DNA of 47,891 nt from Geminicoccus harenae. Its GTDB lineage: Bacteria; Pseudomonadota; Alphaproteobacteria; Geminicoccales; Geminicoccaceae. This document shows, piece by piece, positions 9,927 to 18,909 of this stretch; the first letter of the stretch is position 1, and each line of letters opens with the position of its first letter. The stretch lies in the NCBI RefSeq assembly GCF_019800005.1, contig NZ_JABGCL010000033.1, forward strand, positions 1 to 47,891, given 5' to 3'. Under the pieces are notes generated by a model. That model had not been told where the DNA came from. It did no database searches and saw only the letters and a list, made by a program, of their open reading frames with translations. The position numbers were made by a program, and so were the translations under genes.

Positions 9927-11773
9927 ATGGATGCTAAGGTGGAAGATCCTCGGGTCGGATGGCGCCTGCGCATGCCGTTCTGGCTCGCACTGTTGAGGTG
10001 GCCGTCGTTCTGGGCACGGCTCCGCCGGTTGCAGCGCAGGAAGCCCTGCCCTGCCCTGCCCGTGCCACCGGCCCCGGCAGCGCCGCCGGACGATGGCCAG
10101 TGGACAGCACCCGCGAAGAACCACGCCAACACGCGCTACAGCGAACTGGATGAGATCGACACCGGCAACGTCGCCCGGCTGACCGTGGCGTTCACCTTCT
10201 CCACGGGCGTGAACCGCGGGCAGGAATCGGCGCCGCTGGTGGTGGGTGGCACCATGTAGCTGGTCACGCCCTACCCGAACATTCTCTACGCACTCGACCT
10301 GACCAAGCCCGGTGCCCCGATGAAGTGGCGCTACGAGCCCAAGCCCGCCGCTGCGGCACAGGGGGTCGCCTGCTGCGATGTGGTCAATCGCGGGCCGACC
10401 TATGCCGACGGCAAGGTCTTCTACACCACGCTGGACGGCCATGTGGTGGCGGTGGATGCGGCGACCGGCGGCGAGGTCTGGAAGGTCCGGGTCGGCGACA
10501 TCAACACCGGCGAAACCCTCACCATGGCGCCGCTGGTCGCCAAGGGTAAGGTCTATGTCGGCAATTCCGGCGGCGAGTATGGCGTGCGCGGCTGGATCCA
10601 GGCGCTGAGCGTCGAGGACGGCAGCACGGTCTGGAAGGCCTACAATACCGGCCGGACAAGGACGTGCTGATCGGCCCGGAATTCAGGCCGTTCTACGCGA
10701 TGGACCAGGGGGTAGACCTGGGCGTCAGCACCTGGCCCCCCGATGCCTGACAGCAGGGCGGCGGCAATGTCTGGGGCTGGCTGTCCTTCGACCCGGACCT
10801 CAACCTGCTCTACCACGGCACCGGCAAGCCCGGCCCGTAGAACGCCGAGCTGCGGCCGGGCGACAACAAGTGGACGGCGGGCATCTTCACCCGGGATGCC
10901 GACAGCGGGGCCGCACGCTGGTTCTACCAGTTCAGCCCGCACGACCTCTTCGACTGGGACGGGATCAACGAGAACATCCTGCTGGACCTGACTTGGCAGG
11001 GGCAGCCGCGCAAGGTGCTAGTCCGCCCCGAGCGCAACGGCCATGTCTACGTGCTCGACCGTACCACCGGCGAGGTCCTGTCCGCCGAGCCGTTCCATCA
11101 CCTGACCGCCACACAGGGCGTCGACCTGAAGACCGGCCGGCTGCGTTACGTGCCGGAGAAGGCGCCGCAGATGAACCGGGTGGTCCGTGACATCTGCCCG
11201 ACCGCACCCGGTGCGAAGGACTGGAACCCGTCCTCCTTCTCGCACCAGACCGGCCTGCTCTACATCCCGCACAATAACCTGTGCATGGACTGGCAGGTCG
11301 AGAGCGTCAGCTGCATCGCCGGCACGCCCTGTCGGCGCCGAGGTCCGGATGTATCCCGGCCCGGGCGGCCATTGCGGCGTGCTGACCGCGTGGGACGTGC
11401 TCCAGGCGAAGAAGGTCTGGGAGATCCCGGAGGACTTCCCGCTCTGGAGCGGGGCGATCACCACTGCGGGCAGGCTGGTCTTCTACGGGACCATGGATGG
11501 CTGGTTCAAGGCGGTGGATGCAAGGCCGGCAAGGTCCTCTGGCAGTTCAAGACAGCCTCGGAGATCATCGGCCAGCCCACACCTATCGCGGTCCGGACGG
11601 CCACCAGTATGTCGCGATCCTGTCCGGGGTCGGCGGCTGGGCCGGTTCGGTCGCCGCTGCCGACCTGAACCGTGCGCGACGGCACCGCCGCCAAGGGCTT
11701 CGTCAACGCGATGCGCGACCTCCCCGACGTCACCACCAAGGGAGGGACGCTCTATGTGTTCAAGCTCCCTTAG
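9927..11773 (+). pseudogene. xoxF: XoxF-type PQQ alcohol dehydrogenase, multiply disrupted
   Basis: Pieces of a quinoprotein methanol/alcohol dehydrogenase can be followed across three frames. They include the vicinal cysteines in GVACCDVVNRG, propeller repeats ending in YVGNSGGEYGVRGW, DLFDWDGINENILLD (the extra Asp typical of lanthanide-type XoxF), and a C-terminus ending GGTLYVFKLP. Stops lie at 10257-10259 (TAG where family members have Tyr after GTM), 10748-10750 (TGA) and 10838-10840 (TAG), the last two where Trp is expected. Frame changes are needed near 10650, 11330, 11520, 11580 and 11670, and the signal peptide (APPVAAQEALP) is in a different frame from the mature start. No functional product is possible. 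The gene precedes a xoxJ-like remnant, as in active xox clusters. Confidence 0.9.
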
Positions 11774-12122
11774 GCTGGCCCTGGCCGGCCTGCTGATGCT
11801 GTTGGCCTCCGCCACCGCGCAGGCCCGCGAGCTCAGGGTATGCAGCGACCCGAACAATCTGCCGTTCTCCAACGAGCGGGAGGAAGGCTTCGAGAACCGG
11901 ATCGTCGACCTGCTGGCGAAGGATCTGGGCGCCACCGTCTCCTACACCTGGTGGGCACAGCGGCGCAGCTTCCTGCGCAACACCCTGCTGGCGCGCGCAT
12001 GCGATCTGGTGGCCGGCCTGCCCAGTGCCGCCGAGATGGTGAAGGTCACCCCGCCCTATTACCGCTCCTCCTATGTCTTCGTGACCCGACCGGATCGGCC
12101 GGAGATCACCTCGCGCACATGA
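11754..12122 (+). pseudogene. xoxJ: XoxJ/MoxJ-like periplasmic binding protein, 3'-truncated
   Basis: The product has a signal peptide (SLRLALAGLLMLLASATAQA) followed by RELRVCSDPNNLPFSNE, the start of the solute-binding-like proteins encoded beside PQQ alcohol dehydrogenases. The ORF stops after 122 residues, less than half the usual length, within a stretch ending PEITSRT. The next bases encode an internal part of CtaG, so the 3' half appears to have been lost in a deletion. The start overlaps the 3' end of the xoxF remnant and has a good GGGAGG. Family assignment rests on the N-terminal motif and on gene order. Confidence 0.7.
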
Positions 12123-12678
12123 TCGAGCACGAGCTCATGGTGATCGCGGCCGCCCCCCTCCTGGTGGTCTCCCGCCCGCTCGGCGCCTTTGCCTGGGCGC
12201 TGCCGATCGTCTGGCGGCGCGGTCTGGGCCGGATGGGCCGATGGCGGTTCCTGGCGGCATCATGGCGCTGGCTGACCAGTGCCGGCGTCGCCACCATTCT
12301 GCACGCGGCGGCCCTTTGGGCATGGCACCAGCCGGACCTGTTCGCCGCCGCGCTGGAACGGGACTGGGTGCACTGGCTGCAGCACGCCAGCTTCCTCGTC
12401 ACCGCCCTCCTGTTCTGGTGGTCGATCATCGACGGCCGGGCGCGGAGCTATGGCCGGCCCTGTTCTGGCTGTTCGTGACCATCCTGCAGAGCGCGTTCCT
12501 GGGCATCCTCCTGGCGCTCTCGCCCAGGCCCTGGATCCCCCGCCAGACCGACCTCCTGGCCGGCTTCGTCATGTGGGTGCCGGGCGGCATGGTCTATGTC
12601 GGTGTGGCGCTCGCCCTGGCCGCCGCCTGGATCAGGCATGCCGGCACCGAGGCGCGCCGGCGGCAGACCTATGCCTGA
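12119..12678 (+). pseudogene. ctaG: CtaG-like cytochrome oxidase assembly factor, 5'-truncated and frameshifted
   Basis: Sequence similar to the CtaG/Caa3 family begins at HMIEHELMVIAAAPLLV, which in intact proteins lies after roughly 90-100 residues, so the N-terminal membrane helices are missing. Homology continues through ATILHAAALWAWHQPDLF and LQHASFLVTALLFWWSII. It then shifts frame near 12450 and resumes as TILQSAFLGILLALSPRPW to the stop at 12678. Family members are polytopic membrane proteins that help deliver copper to cytochrome oxidase. Upstream is the truncated xoxJ-like gene and downstream a cytochrome c gene, a common neighbour of ctaG. Confidence 0.75.
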
Positions 12679-13045
12679 CCGCCGCCTCATCGGCTCGGCC
12701 GCGGTCCTGGTCCTGCTTCTGGCAGGCGCAGCGGTCGCCCTGACCGCCGATCCCCCGCTGGACGAGCTGTTGGGGCAAACGCCACGGGCCCACGAGCTGA
12801 TGCGCCGCTATGGCTGCGCCGGCTGCCACAAGATCCCGGGCGTGGCGGCCGCACGCGGACTGGTGGGCCCCTCCCTCGAGGGCCTGTCACAGCGAATCTA
12901 TCTGGGCAGGGTCGTGCGGAACACGCGCGAAGGCCTCGTGAACTGGATCGTCGACCCGCGCGCGCTCGCTCCGCACACGGCGATGCCCAACACGGGCATC
13001 AGCCGCCAGGAGGCGCAGGAGATCGCCGACTATCTCCATCGATGA
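12671..13045 (+). CDS. Membrane-anchored or secreted c-type cytochrome
   Basis: A 124-residue monohaem cytochrome c. An N-terminal hydrophobic segment (LIGSAAVLVLLLAGAAVAL) serves as signal or anchor. The haem site is CAGCH in RRYGCAGCHKIPGV, and the distal Met ligand is in HTAMPNTG. The ending AQEIADYLHR is typical of the class. The ATG overlaps the ctaG remnant's stop (ATGCCTGA), a leftover of the old operon. It probably moved electrons to a cytochrome oxidase whose other genes are not in the window. The gene looks intact, but its expression may suffer from the wrecked upstream region. Confidence 0.85.
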   Translation: MPDRRLIGSAAVLVLLLAGAAVALTADPPLDELLGQTPRAHELMRRYGCAGCHKIPGVAAARGLVGPSLEGLSQRIYLGRVVRNTREGLVNWIVDPRALAPHTAMPNTGISRQEAQEIADYLHR

Positions 13046-13119
13046 GGCGGGATCGGTCAGCAGCAGCCTGGGTCCAGCCCGGCGCCACCGCACCTTCGGT
13101 TCTCACTTCTGATCCGGAA

Positions 13120-13195
13120 TGGCGCGCCCGAGAGGGATCGAACCTCTGACCTCTTGCTCCGGAGGCAAGCGCTCTATCCGCTGAGCTACGGGCGC
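13120..13195 (-). tRNA. tRNA-Arg (anticodon CCG)
   Basis: A complete 76-nt cloverleaf with encoded CCA lies on the minus strand. The acceptor stem is GCGCCCG/CGGGCGC, the D stem GCTC/GAGC, the anticodon stem CTTGC/GCAAG with loop CTCCGGA, and the T stem AGAGG/CCTCT with loop TTCGATC. Anticodon CCG reads the Arg codon CGG. Confidence 0.97.
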
Positions 13196-13328
13196 GTCAG
13201 GCCGCGTTGTTAGCGCCCCTTGTCGGGAAGGGCAAGCCTGCTCGCAAAGCACAGCCGGGGGTGCGCGGACCGGGGCCGGCGGCTAGGATGGCGCCTGTTC
13301 CGCCCCTCAAGATCGATTCCGGGCCAGC

Positions 13329-14717
13329 ATGACCATCCAGCGCACCATCTCCCCCGTCGACCAGTCCGTCTATGTCGAGCGCCCGCTCGCGGACGGTGCC
13401 ACGATCCAGGCGGTCCTGGACCGGGCGCGTGCGGCCCAGGCGGCCTGGCGTGCGGTCCCGCTGGAGGAGCGGATCGCGGTGGTCGGGCGGTTCGTCGACG
13501 CGGTGCTGGCGCACAAGCCGGAGATCGCGGAGGAGATCACCTGGCAGATGGGCCGGCCGATCGCCCAGGCGCCGGGCGAGCTCGGCGGCTTTGCCGAGCG
13601 GGCGCGCTACATGATGGGCGTGGCGCCCGAGGCGCTGGCCGACCTGCGCTTCGACGACAAGCCGGGCTTCACCCGCTTCATCCGCAAGCTGCCGGTGGGC
13701 GTGGTGTTCGTGATAGCACCCTGGAACTACCCCTATCTCACTGCAGTCAACGCGGTGGTGCCCTCGATCCTGGCCGGCAACGCCGTGATCCTGAAGCACA
13801 GCGCGCAGACGCCGCTCACCGCGGAGCGGTTCGCGCAGGCGTTCAAGGAGGCCGGCCTGCCCGAGGGGGTCTTCCAGTATCTGCATACCAGCCATGCCGA
13901 CGCGCTGGGCATCATCCGCGCCGGCCAGGTCAACCATGTCAGCTTCACGGGCTCGGTCGCCGGCGGGCATGAGATCGCACGGGCGGCGGGGGAGACCTTC
14001 ATCTCCACGACGCTGGAGCTGGGCGGCAAGGACCCGGCCTATGTCCGCCCCGATGCGGACATCCAGCACGCGGTCGAGAATCTCGGCGACGGCGCCTTCT
14101 TCAACTCCGGCCAGTGCTGCTGCGGCATCGAGCGGCTCTATGTGCACGAGGCCGTCTATGACGCCTTCGTCGACGGGCTGGTCAGCTTCGCCGCCGGCTA
14201 CCGCCTGGGCGACCCGACCTCGCCCGAGGTCAATATCGGGCCGATGGCCAAGGCCCGCTCCGCGGACTTCGTCCGTGATCAGGTCGCCGACGCGGTCGCC
14301 AAGGGCGCCCGCGCGCTGGTGGATGCCGGCTCGTTCCCGATGGACGAGCGCGGCTCGGCCTATATCGCGCCGCAGGTCCTGACCGGGGTCGACCACGACA
14401 TGAGCGTGATGCGTGACGAGAGCTTCGGCCCGGTGGTGGGGGTGATGAAGGTCAGGAGCGACGAGGAGGCCGTCGCGCTGATGAACGACAGCCCCTATGG
14501 GCTCACCGCGGCGATCTGGACCTCGGACCCGGAGGCGGCCGAGCGGATCGGCGACCAGATCGAGACCGGCACCGTGTTCATGAACCGCTGCGACTATCTC
14601 GACCCGGCACTCGCCTGGACCGGGGTCAAGGACACCGGCCGCGGCGTGTCCTTGTCCAAGCTGGCCTATGACCACCTGACCCGGCCGAAGTCGTTCCACC
14701 TGCGCACCCGGACCTGA
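13329..14717 (+). CDS. NAD(P)-dependent aldehyde dehydrogenase
   Basis: A 462-residue member of the aldehyde dehydrogenase superfamily, a usual length. Cofactor and catalytic motifs are clear: IAPWNYPY, VILKHSAQTP, VSFTGSVAGG, the general-base Glu in LELGGKDP, and the catalytic Cys in FFNSGQCCCG (C264 by the GQxC rule). DESFGPVVGVM is the usual C-terminal signature. It oxidises an aldehyde to the acid, but the substrate cannot be fixed; overall it resembles succinate-semialdehyde-type enzymes. It stands alone between tRNA-Arg and the potassium uptake genes. No signal peptide, so cytoplasmic. Confidence 0.9.
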   Translation: MTIQRTISPVDQSVYVERPLADGATIQAVLDRARAAQAAWRAVPLEERIAVVGRFVDAVLAHKPEIAEEITWQMGRPIAQAPGELGGFAERARYMMGVAPEALADLRFDDKPGFTRFIRKLPVGVVFVIAPWNYPYLTAVNAVVPSILAGNAVILKHSAQTPLTAERFAQAFKEAGLPEGVFQYLHTSHADALGIIRAGQVNHVSFTGSVAGGHEIARAAGETFISTTLELGGKDPAYVRPDADIQHAVENLGDGAFFNSGQCCCGIERLYVHEAVYDAFVDGLVSFAAGYRLGDPTSPEVNIGPMAKARSADFVRDQVADAVAKGARALVDAGSFPMDERGSAYIAPQVLTGVDHDMSVMRDESFGPVVGVMKVRSDEEAVALMNDSPYGLTAAIWTSDPEAAERIGDQIETGTVFMNRCDYLDPALAWTGVKDTGRGVSLSKLAYDHLTRPKSFHLRTRT

Positions 14718-14739
14718 CGGAGCGAGCGGGCGACCCGCG

Positions 14740-16071
14740 ATGATGCGGGGCATCCAGGATCCGACCCGGTTGGTGCCCCTCGCCTTTTTGGCCGTGGTGC
14801 TGGTCGGCACGCTGCTCCTGATGCTGCCGGTGGCCCGGGCCGGCCCCGGCAGCGCGCCCCTGCTGACGGCCCTGTTCACCGCCACCTCGGCCGCCTGCGT
14901 GACCGGGCTGATCGTGGTCGACACCGGCAGCTACTGGTCGCCGTTCGGCCAGGTCGTGATCCTGTTCCTGTTCCAGCTGGGCGGGTTCGGGATCATGACC
15001 AGCGCCACCCTGCTGGGCATGCTGATCTCGCGGCGGATGCGGTTTCGCCGCCGGCTGATCGCCCAGGCCGAGACCCGCAGCCTGGCGCTGGGCGATGTCA
15101 CCGGCATCCTGCGCCTGATCCTGCGGGCGACGCTGGTGGTCGAGGCGGTGACGGCCGCCATCCTGATCCTCCACCTGCATCTCAACCATGGCGAACGGTG
15201 GGGCGAGGCCGCCTGGCACGGCCTGTTCCACGCGATCTCGGCCTTCAACAATGCCGGCTTCTCGACCTATCGCGACAGCCTGATGGGCTTTGTCGCCGAC
15301 CCGGTGATGCTCCTGTCGATCATGCTGGCGGCGGTGATCGGCGGGCTGGGCTTCCCGGTCCTGTTCGAGCTGCGCCACGAACTGCGCCATCCGGCGAGCT
15401 GGTCGATCCACACCAAAATCACGCTGGCCGGCACCGCCACCCTCCTGGTGGGCGGCACGGTGCTCATGGCGCTCTACGAGTGGGGCAACCCGGCCACGCT
15501 CGGCCGGCTGGAGCCGCTCGACCGCCTGGTGAACGCGCTGCTTCTCTCGGTGATGACGCGCAGCACCGGCTTCAACAGCGTCGAGATCGGGATGCTGCAG
15601 CCGGAATCGCTGCTGGCGAGCTATGGCCTGATGCTGATCGGCGGCGGCAGCGCCAGCACCGCCGGCGGCATCAAGGTCACCACCTTCGTGCTGCTCTGCC
15701 TGATGGCGCGCGCGGAGATTCGCGGCCAGACCGATACCACCGCCTTCAACCGCCGCATCTCGGCTCATGCCCAGCGCCAGGCGGTGACGGTGGCGCTGTT
15801 CGCCCTGCTGGCCGTGGGCATCGGCACCCTCCTCCTGCTCTCGGCGACCGAACTGCCGCTGCGCGACGCGCTGTTCGAGGTGATCTCGGCTGCCGCCACG
15901 GTCGGCCTTTCCACCGGGGTCACGGCGGAGCTGACGCCGTCTGGCCAGCTGCTCATCACCGCCCTGATGTTCACCGGCCGGGTCGGCACCGTCACGCTGG
16001 CGACGGCTTTGGCCCTGCGCGAGCACAAGGTTCCCTTCCGCTATCCCGAGGAGCGCCCGATCATTGGCTGA
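14740..16071 (+). CDS. ktrB: KtrB/TrkH-family potassium channel subunit
   Basis: A 443-residue integral membrane protein built of four M-P-M repeats. The selectivity-filter segments are TSAACVTGL, SAFNNAGFST, MTRSTGFNS and AAATVGLSTG, each with the conserved Gly that lines the K+ pore. The fourth repeat is preceded by a gate loop region with GGGSASTAGGIKV in the third. The length fits KtrB better than the longer TrkH. The stop overlaps the start of the regulatory subunit gene, so the two are translated together. The function is potassium uptake driven by ion gradients. Confidence 0.9.
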   Translation: MMRGIQDPTRLVPLAFLAVVLVGTLLLMLPVARAGPGSAPLLTALFTATSAACVTGLIVVDTGSYWSPFGQVVILFLFQLGGFGIMTSATLLGMLISRRMRFRRRLIAQAETRSLALGDVTGILRLILRATLVVEAVTAAILILHLHLNHGERWGEAAWHGLFHAISAFNNAGFSTYRDSLMGFVADPVMLLSIMLAAVIGGLGFPVLFELRHELRHPASWSIHTKITLAGTATLLVGGTVLMALYEWGNPATLGRLEPLDRLVNALLLSVMTRSTGFNSVEIGMLQPESLLASYGLMLIGGGSASTAGGIKVTTFVLLCLMARAEIRGQTDTTAFNRRISAHAQRQAVTVALFALLAVGIGTLLLLSATELPLRDALFEVISAAATVGLSTGVTAELTPSGQLLITALMFTGRVGTVTLATALALREHKVPFRYPEERPIIG

Positions 16072-16735
16072 CCCCATCATTCCCGAAGGCGACGGCGTGG
16101 CGGTGATCGGCCTCGGCCGGTTCGGCAGTGCGGTGGCCGAATCCCTGGTCCGGCTGGGCCATGACGTGCTGGCGATCGACGCCAATGGCGAGCTGGTGCA
16201 GCGCTGGGCGGAGCGGCTGACTCATGTGGTGGAGGCCGACTGCACCAGCGTCGACGTGCTGCGCCGCTTAGGGGTCCACGAGTTCCACCACGTGGTGGTC
16301 GGCATCGGCACCCATATCGAGGCGAGCGTGCTGACCGTGCTGGCGCTGAGCGAGCTGGGCGTGGGCGACATCTGGGCCAAGGCGGTCAGCCGCAACCATG
16401 GCCGGATCCTGGAACGGACCGGCGCCCATCACGTGGTCTATCCCGAGGCGGAGATGGGCGAGCGGGTCGCCCATCTGGTGACCGGCAAGATGATCGACTT
16501 CATCGAGTTCGACGACGGGTTCGCGATCGTGAAGACTCGGGCACCCCGTGCGCTAGTCGGCCGTACCCTGGCCGAATCCGGGGTGCGCCAGAAATACGGG
16601 ATCACGGTGGTGGGGGTGAAGCGGCCGCGCGAGGACTTCACCTATGCCCGCCCGGAAACGCTGGTCGAGCGCGGCGACCTCCTGATCGTGTCGGGCCCTA
16701 CCCGGAAGACCGAGGCCTTCGCCGCACTGACCTGA
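16064..16735 (+). CDS. ktrA: KtrA/TrkA-family RCK regulatory subunit
   Basis: The 223-residue cytoplasmic partner of KtrB. An N-terminal Rossmann RCK domain has the nucleotide-binding VIGLGRFGSAVAESL followed by an acidic residue at the end of strand 2 (VLAIDAN). A C-terminal TrkA_C domain covers about 140-223 (ALVGRTLAESGVR, LLIVSGPTRK). It binds adenine nucleotides and gates the channel subunit. The start is TTG, overlapping the ktrB stop as TTGGCTGA; no ATG lies before the Rossmann fold. Confidence 0.9.
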   Translation: MADPIIPEGDGVAVIGLGRFGSAVAESLVRLGHDVLAIDANGELVQRWAERLTHVVEADCTSVDVLRRLGVHEFHHVVVGIGTHIEASVLTVLALSELGVGDIWAKAVSRNHGRILERTGAHHVVYPEAEMGERVAHLVTGKMIDFIEFDDGFAIVKTRAPRALVGRTLAESGVRQKYGITVVGVKRPREDFTYARPETLVERGDLLIVSGPTRKTEAFAALT

Positions 16736-16750
16736 ACAGGGCGGGCGGCT

Positions 16751-17167
16751 TCAGGCCTGGCCGGCGCGGATCTGCTCCAGCCGCCGGCCGAGCTCGCTCC
16801 ACACCATCGGCTTCAGGATCCAGCCGAGCGGCTGGGCCGCCTCGGCCCGGGCACGGGTTTCCGGATCACCGTAGGCGGTGACGAAGATGGAGTGGATCCC
16901 GTAGCGCTGCAGGATCTCGACCGCGGCGCTGACGCCGTCCAGCCGGCCCTGGAGCCGGATGTCCATCAGCACCACGGCCGGCCGCTCGCTGCCGCACAGC
17001 CGCACCGCCTGGTCGGCGCTCATGGCGAGGCCCACCACCTCGTAGCCCGCCTCCGACAGGGCGGCCTCCATCTCGATCGCCACGAGCCAGTTGTCCTCGA
17101 CGATCAGCACGCGCCGGTCATCGTCGGCATGGCCGGCGCCGCCCTGTTCCGGCCTGCTTGCGGCCAC
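16751..17167 (-). CDS. Response regulator receiver protein
   Basis: The product is a receiver domain of about 138 residues. Acidic residues are in VLIVEDNWL, the phospho-acceptor Asp in VLMDIRLQG, the switch Thr in IFVTAYGD, and the conserved Lys in GWILKPMVW. No output domain follows. A longer in-frame ORF begins at 17329, but the GTG at 17167 has AAGGAGG four nt upstream and the extra N-terminus is low-complexity, so the short form is preferred. It is convergent with ktrA. Such regulators usually serve an HWE-family histidine kinase, none of which adjoins it. Confidence 0.8.
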   Translation of the reverse strand: MAASRPEQGGAGHADDDRRVLIVEDNWLVAIEMEAALSEAGYEVVGLAMSADQAVRLCGSERPAVVLMDIRLQGRLDGVSAAVEILQRYGIHSIFVTAYGDPETRARAEAAQPLGWILKPMVWSELGRRLEQIRAGQA

Positions 17168-17532
17168 GATCCCTCCTTCGTCCGTCGACGAGATTCGCAA
17201 AGCCAGGCGCCGATGGTGCACCGAACCGGCCGCCGGCTGTTCCGGCGGCAGATGCAGTCGCACGTCGAGGCGAATGACGGCGCTCGTCTTCTGTCGGCCG
17301 GGGATTTCTCCACGGTCGGAGCCGTTCAAATCGCCGGATCACTATTGATCAACTCTCCAGCAAAATCATCATCCTAAATGCAATTTCTGGACACTCGATC
17401 ATACCATTACCGGCAAACCCCGGCTGAAGAGCATGAGGGCTGCCTCCACCTGCCGCGCGGCGCAGGAGCAGGGCGCTTGCTCTCCTTCGGGGCGAGCCTA
17501 TCCTCCCACTGGGACGTTCAGGGAGAGCCCCC
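17168..17532. other. Divergent intergenic region, likely promoters
   Basis: This 365-bp gap lies between the divergent response regulator and RHH_4 genes. I see no coding sequence with family features. The stretch 17330-17410 is clearly richer in A and T than its surroundings and would suit promoters in either direction. No confident -35/-10 pair is claimed. A GGGAGAG at 17521-17527 is the ribosome binding site of the RHH_4 gene. Confidence 0.4.
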
Positions 17533-17829
17533 ATGTGCCGGATCTACAGCGCCACCGATCCGAAGCTGTACGAGCAGGTCACCAGGTCGGTCCGGCTTCA
17601 TGGTGCGGTAACCAGCATCCGGCTCGAGGCGCGGTTCTGGACGATCCTGGACGAGATCGCGCAGCGCGAGGGCATCACCACGCCGCGCTTCGTCACCAAG
17701 CTCCATGACGAGGTGCTCGATCGCGAAGGCGAGGTACGCAACTTCGCCTCGCTCCTGCGGGTGGTCTGCACGATCTATCTGGACCAGGTGAAGCCGGCCG
17801 CCCAGCCGGTGGCGGCCGTCGCGGCGTAG
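17533..17829 (+). CDS. Ribbon-helix-helix protein (RHH_4 family)
   Basis: A 98-residue protein. The stretch VRLHGAVTSIRLEARFWTIL then DEIAQREGITTPRFVTKLHD matches the alphaproteobacterial RHH_4 domain, in which a beta-strand (TSIRLE) reads DNA and two helices dimerise. It is probably a small DNA-binding regulator, but targets are unknown. The Ala-Val-rich tail is unstructured. GGGAGAG lies 5 nt before the ATG. It stands 69 bp upstream of the glyoxalase-like gene and may be co-transcribed with it. Confidence 0.75.
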   Translation: MCRIYSATDPKLYEQVTRSVRLHGAVTSIRLEARFWTILDEIAQREGITTPRFVTKLHDEVLDREGEVRNFASLLRVVCTIYLDQVKPAAQPVAAVAA

Positions 17830-17898
17830 TAGGGCCGTACTACCACCTTTCCTTCAAAGCCCTTTAGATTGGCTTGAAAGAAGGACAGGGAGGTGGTG

Positions 17899-18294
17899 AT
17901 GGCCAAGGCCATCCATTCGATGCTGCGGGTCCTGGACCTGGAGCGCTCGGTCGGCTTCTACGAGCGCGCCTTCGGCCTGAAGGTCGCCGACCGGTTCGAT
18001 TTCGACAGCTTCACGCTGGTCTATCTGCGCAATGCGGATGCGGATTTCGAGCTGGAGCTCACCCTGAACAAGGGCCGCACCGAGCCCTACGACCTGGGCG
18101 ATGGCTACGGTCATCTGGCGTTCGCCGTGGACGACCTGCAGGCCCAACACGATCGCATGGCACAAGCCGGTGCGGCGCCCACGCCGACCAGGGAGCTGTC
18201 GCAAGGGGGCCGGCCGCTGGCCCGCTTCTTCTTCGTCCAGGACCCGGACGGGTACAAGATCGAGGTGCTGCAACGGCAGGGCCGCTACCAGTGA
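17899..18294 (+). CDS. VOC-family lactoylglutathione lyase-like protein
   Basis: A 131-residue protein of the vicinal-oxygen-chelate fold in two beta-alpha-beta-beta-beta modules. The first begins SMLRVLDLERSVGFYERAFG and the second HLAFAVDDLQ with FVQDPDGYKIEVLQ. His, Glu and Glu ligands consistent with glyoxalase I are present (ELELTLNKG, GYGHLAF, KIEVLQ). It may convert the hemithioacetal of methylglyoxal and glutathione, though other VOC enzymes share this pattern. Two GTG codons lie just upstream, but GGAGG is best placed for the ATG at 17899. Confidence 0.8.
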   Translation: MAKAIHSMLRVLDLERSVGFYERAFGLKVADRFDFDSFTLVYLRNADADFELELTLNKGRTEPYDLGDGYGHLAFAVDDLQAQHDRMAQAGAAPTPTRELSQGGRPLARFFFVQDPDGYKIEVLQRQGRYQ

Positions 18295-18325
18295 GTCCAA
18301 AAGCAAGCAGTGAGGGAGGCTGAGG

Positions 18326-18892
18326 ATGGGCACCCAGCGAATCTATGAGAACCGGCGGGCCTTCCTGCGCAAGCTGGTGCAGGGCACCGCGACCGTGGCC
18401 ATCGCAGGCGGCACGGTCTCGATCGTGGGCGTGGACGGGGCCTGGGCCATGTCCATGCAGAGCATCGACGCACACGGCGCGAAGACGCTGCTGCGCATGG
18501 CCCGGCTGATGTATCCGCACGACCAGCTCGGCGACTTCTATTACGCCAAGGTGGTCGAGGACCTGGACGGCGAGGCGACCGGCTCCTCGGATGCCGCCAG
18601 GCTCCTGAAGAACGGTGTCGCAGTGCTGGACGAGGCGTACGACCAGCCCTGGATCGAGCTGTCCGAGGGCTACCAGCTCCAGGTGATGGAGAAGATCTCG
18701 GCGGACCCGTTCTTCCAGAAGGTCCGGGCGGCCACCGTGGTCTCGCTCTACAACAACCCGACCCTCTGGCCGGTGTTCGCCTACCAGGGCAGTTCCGCCG
18801 AATATGGCGGCTATCTCGACCGCGGCTTCGACGACCTCGCCTGGGGCGAGACCCCCGACGAGGACGCCAGCCCAGAAGCGTACCGGGGCTGA
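18326..18892 (+). CDS. Gluconate 2-dehydrogenase subunit 3-like, Tat-exported small subunit
   Basis: A 188-residue partner of the GMC dehydrogenase encoded next. The N-terminus carries a twin-arginine signal (NRRAFLRKLVQG, then a hydrophobic stretch ending near DGAWA). The mature part (LLRMARLMYPHDQLGDFYYA, DPFFQKVRAATVVSLYNNP, YGGYLDRGFDDLAW) resembles the small subunit of membrane-bound FAD sugar and alcohol dehydrogenases. In these complexes the small subunit escorts the FAD subunit, which lacks its own signal, through Tat. GGGAGG precedes the ATG by 6 nt. The gap to the next gene is 17 bp. Confidence 0.8.
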   Translation: MGTQRIYENRRAFLRKLVQGTATVAIAGGTVSIVGVDGAWAMSMQSIDAHGAKTLLRMARLMYPHDQLGDFYYAKVVEDLDGEATGSSDAARLLKNGVAVLDEAYDQPWIELSEGYQLQVMEKISADPFFQKVRAATVVSLYNNPTLWPVFAYQGSSAEYGGYLDRGFDDLAWGETPDEDASPEAYRG

Positions 18893-18909
18893 AGGGGGAG
18901 GAAGCGGCG

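Noticed and set aside
9927..11773. Recoding of TGA/TAG as Trp in the PQQ dehydrogenase gene
   Set aside because: Two of the stops do replace Trp, but both TGA and TAG are used, a third replaces Tyr, and at least five frameshifts occur as well. Neighbouring genes use TGA and TAG as ordinary stops.
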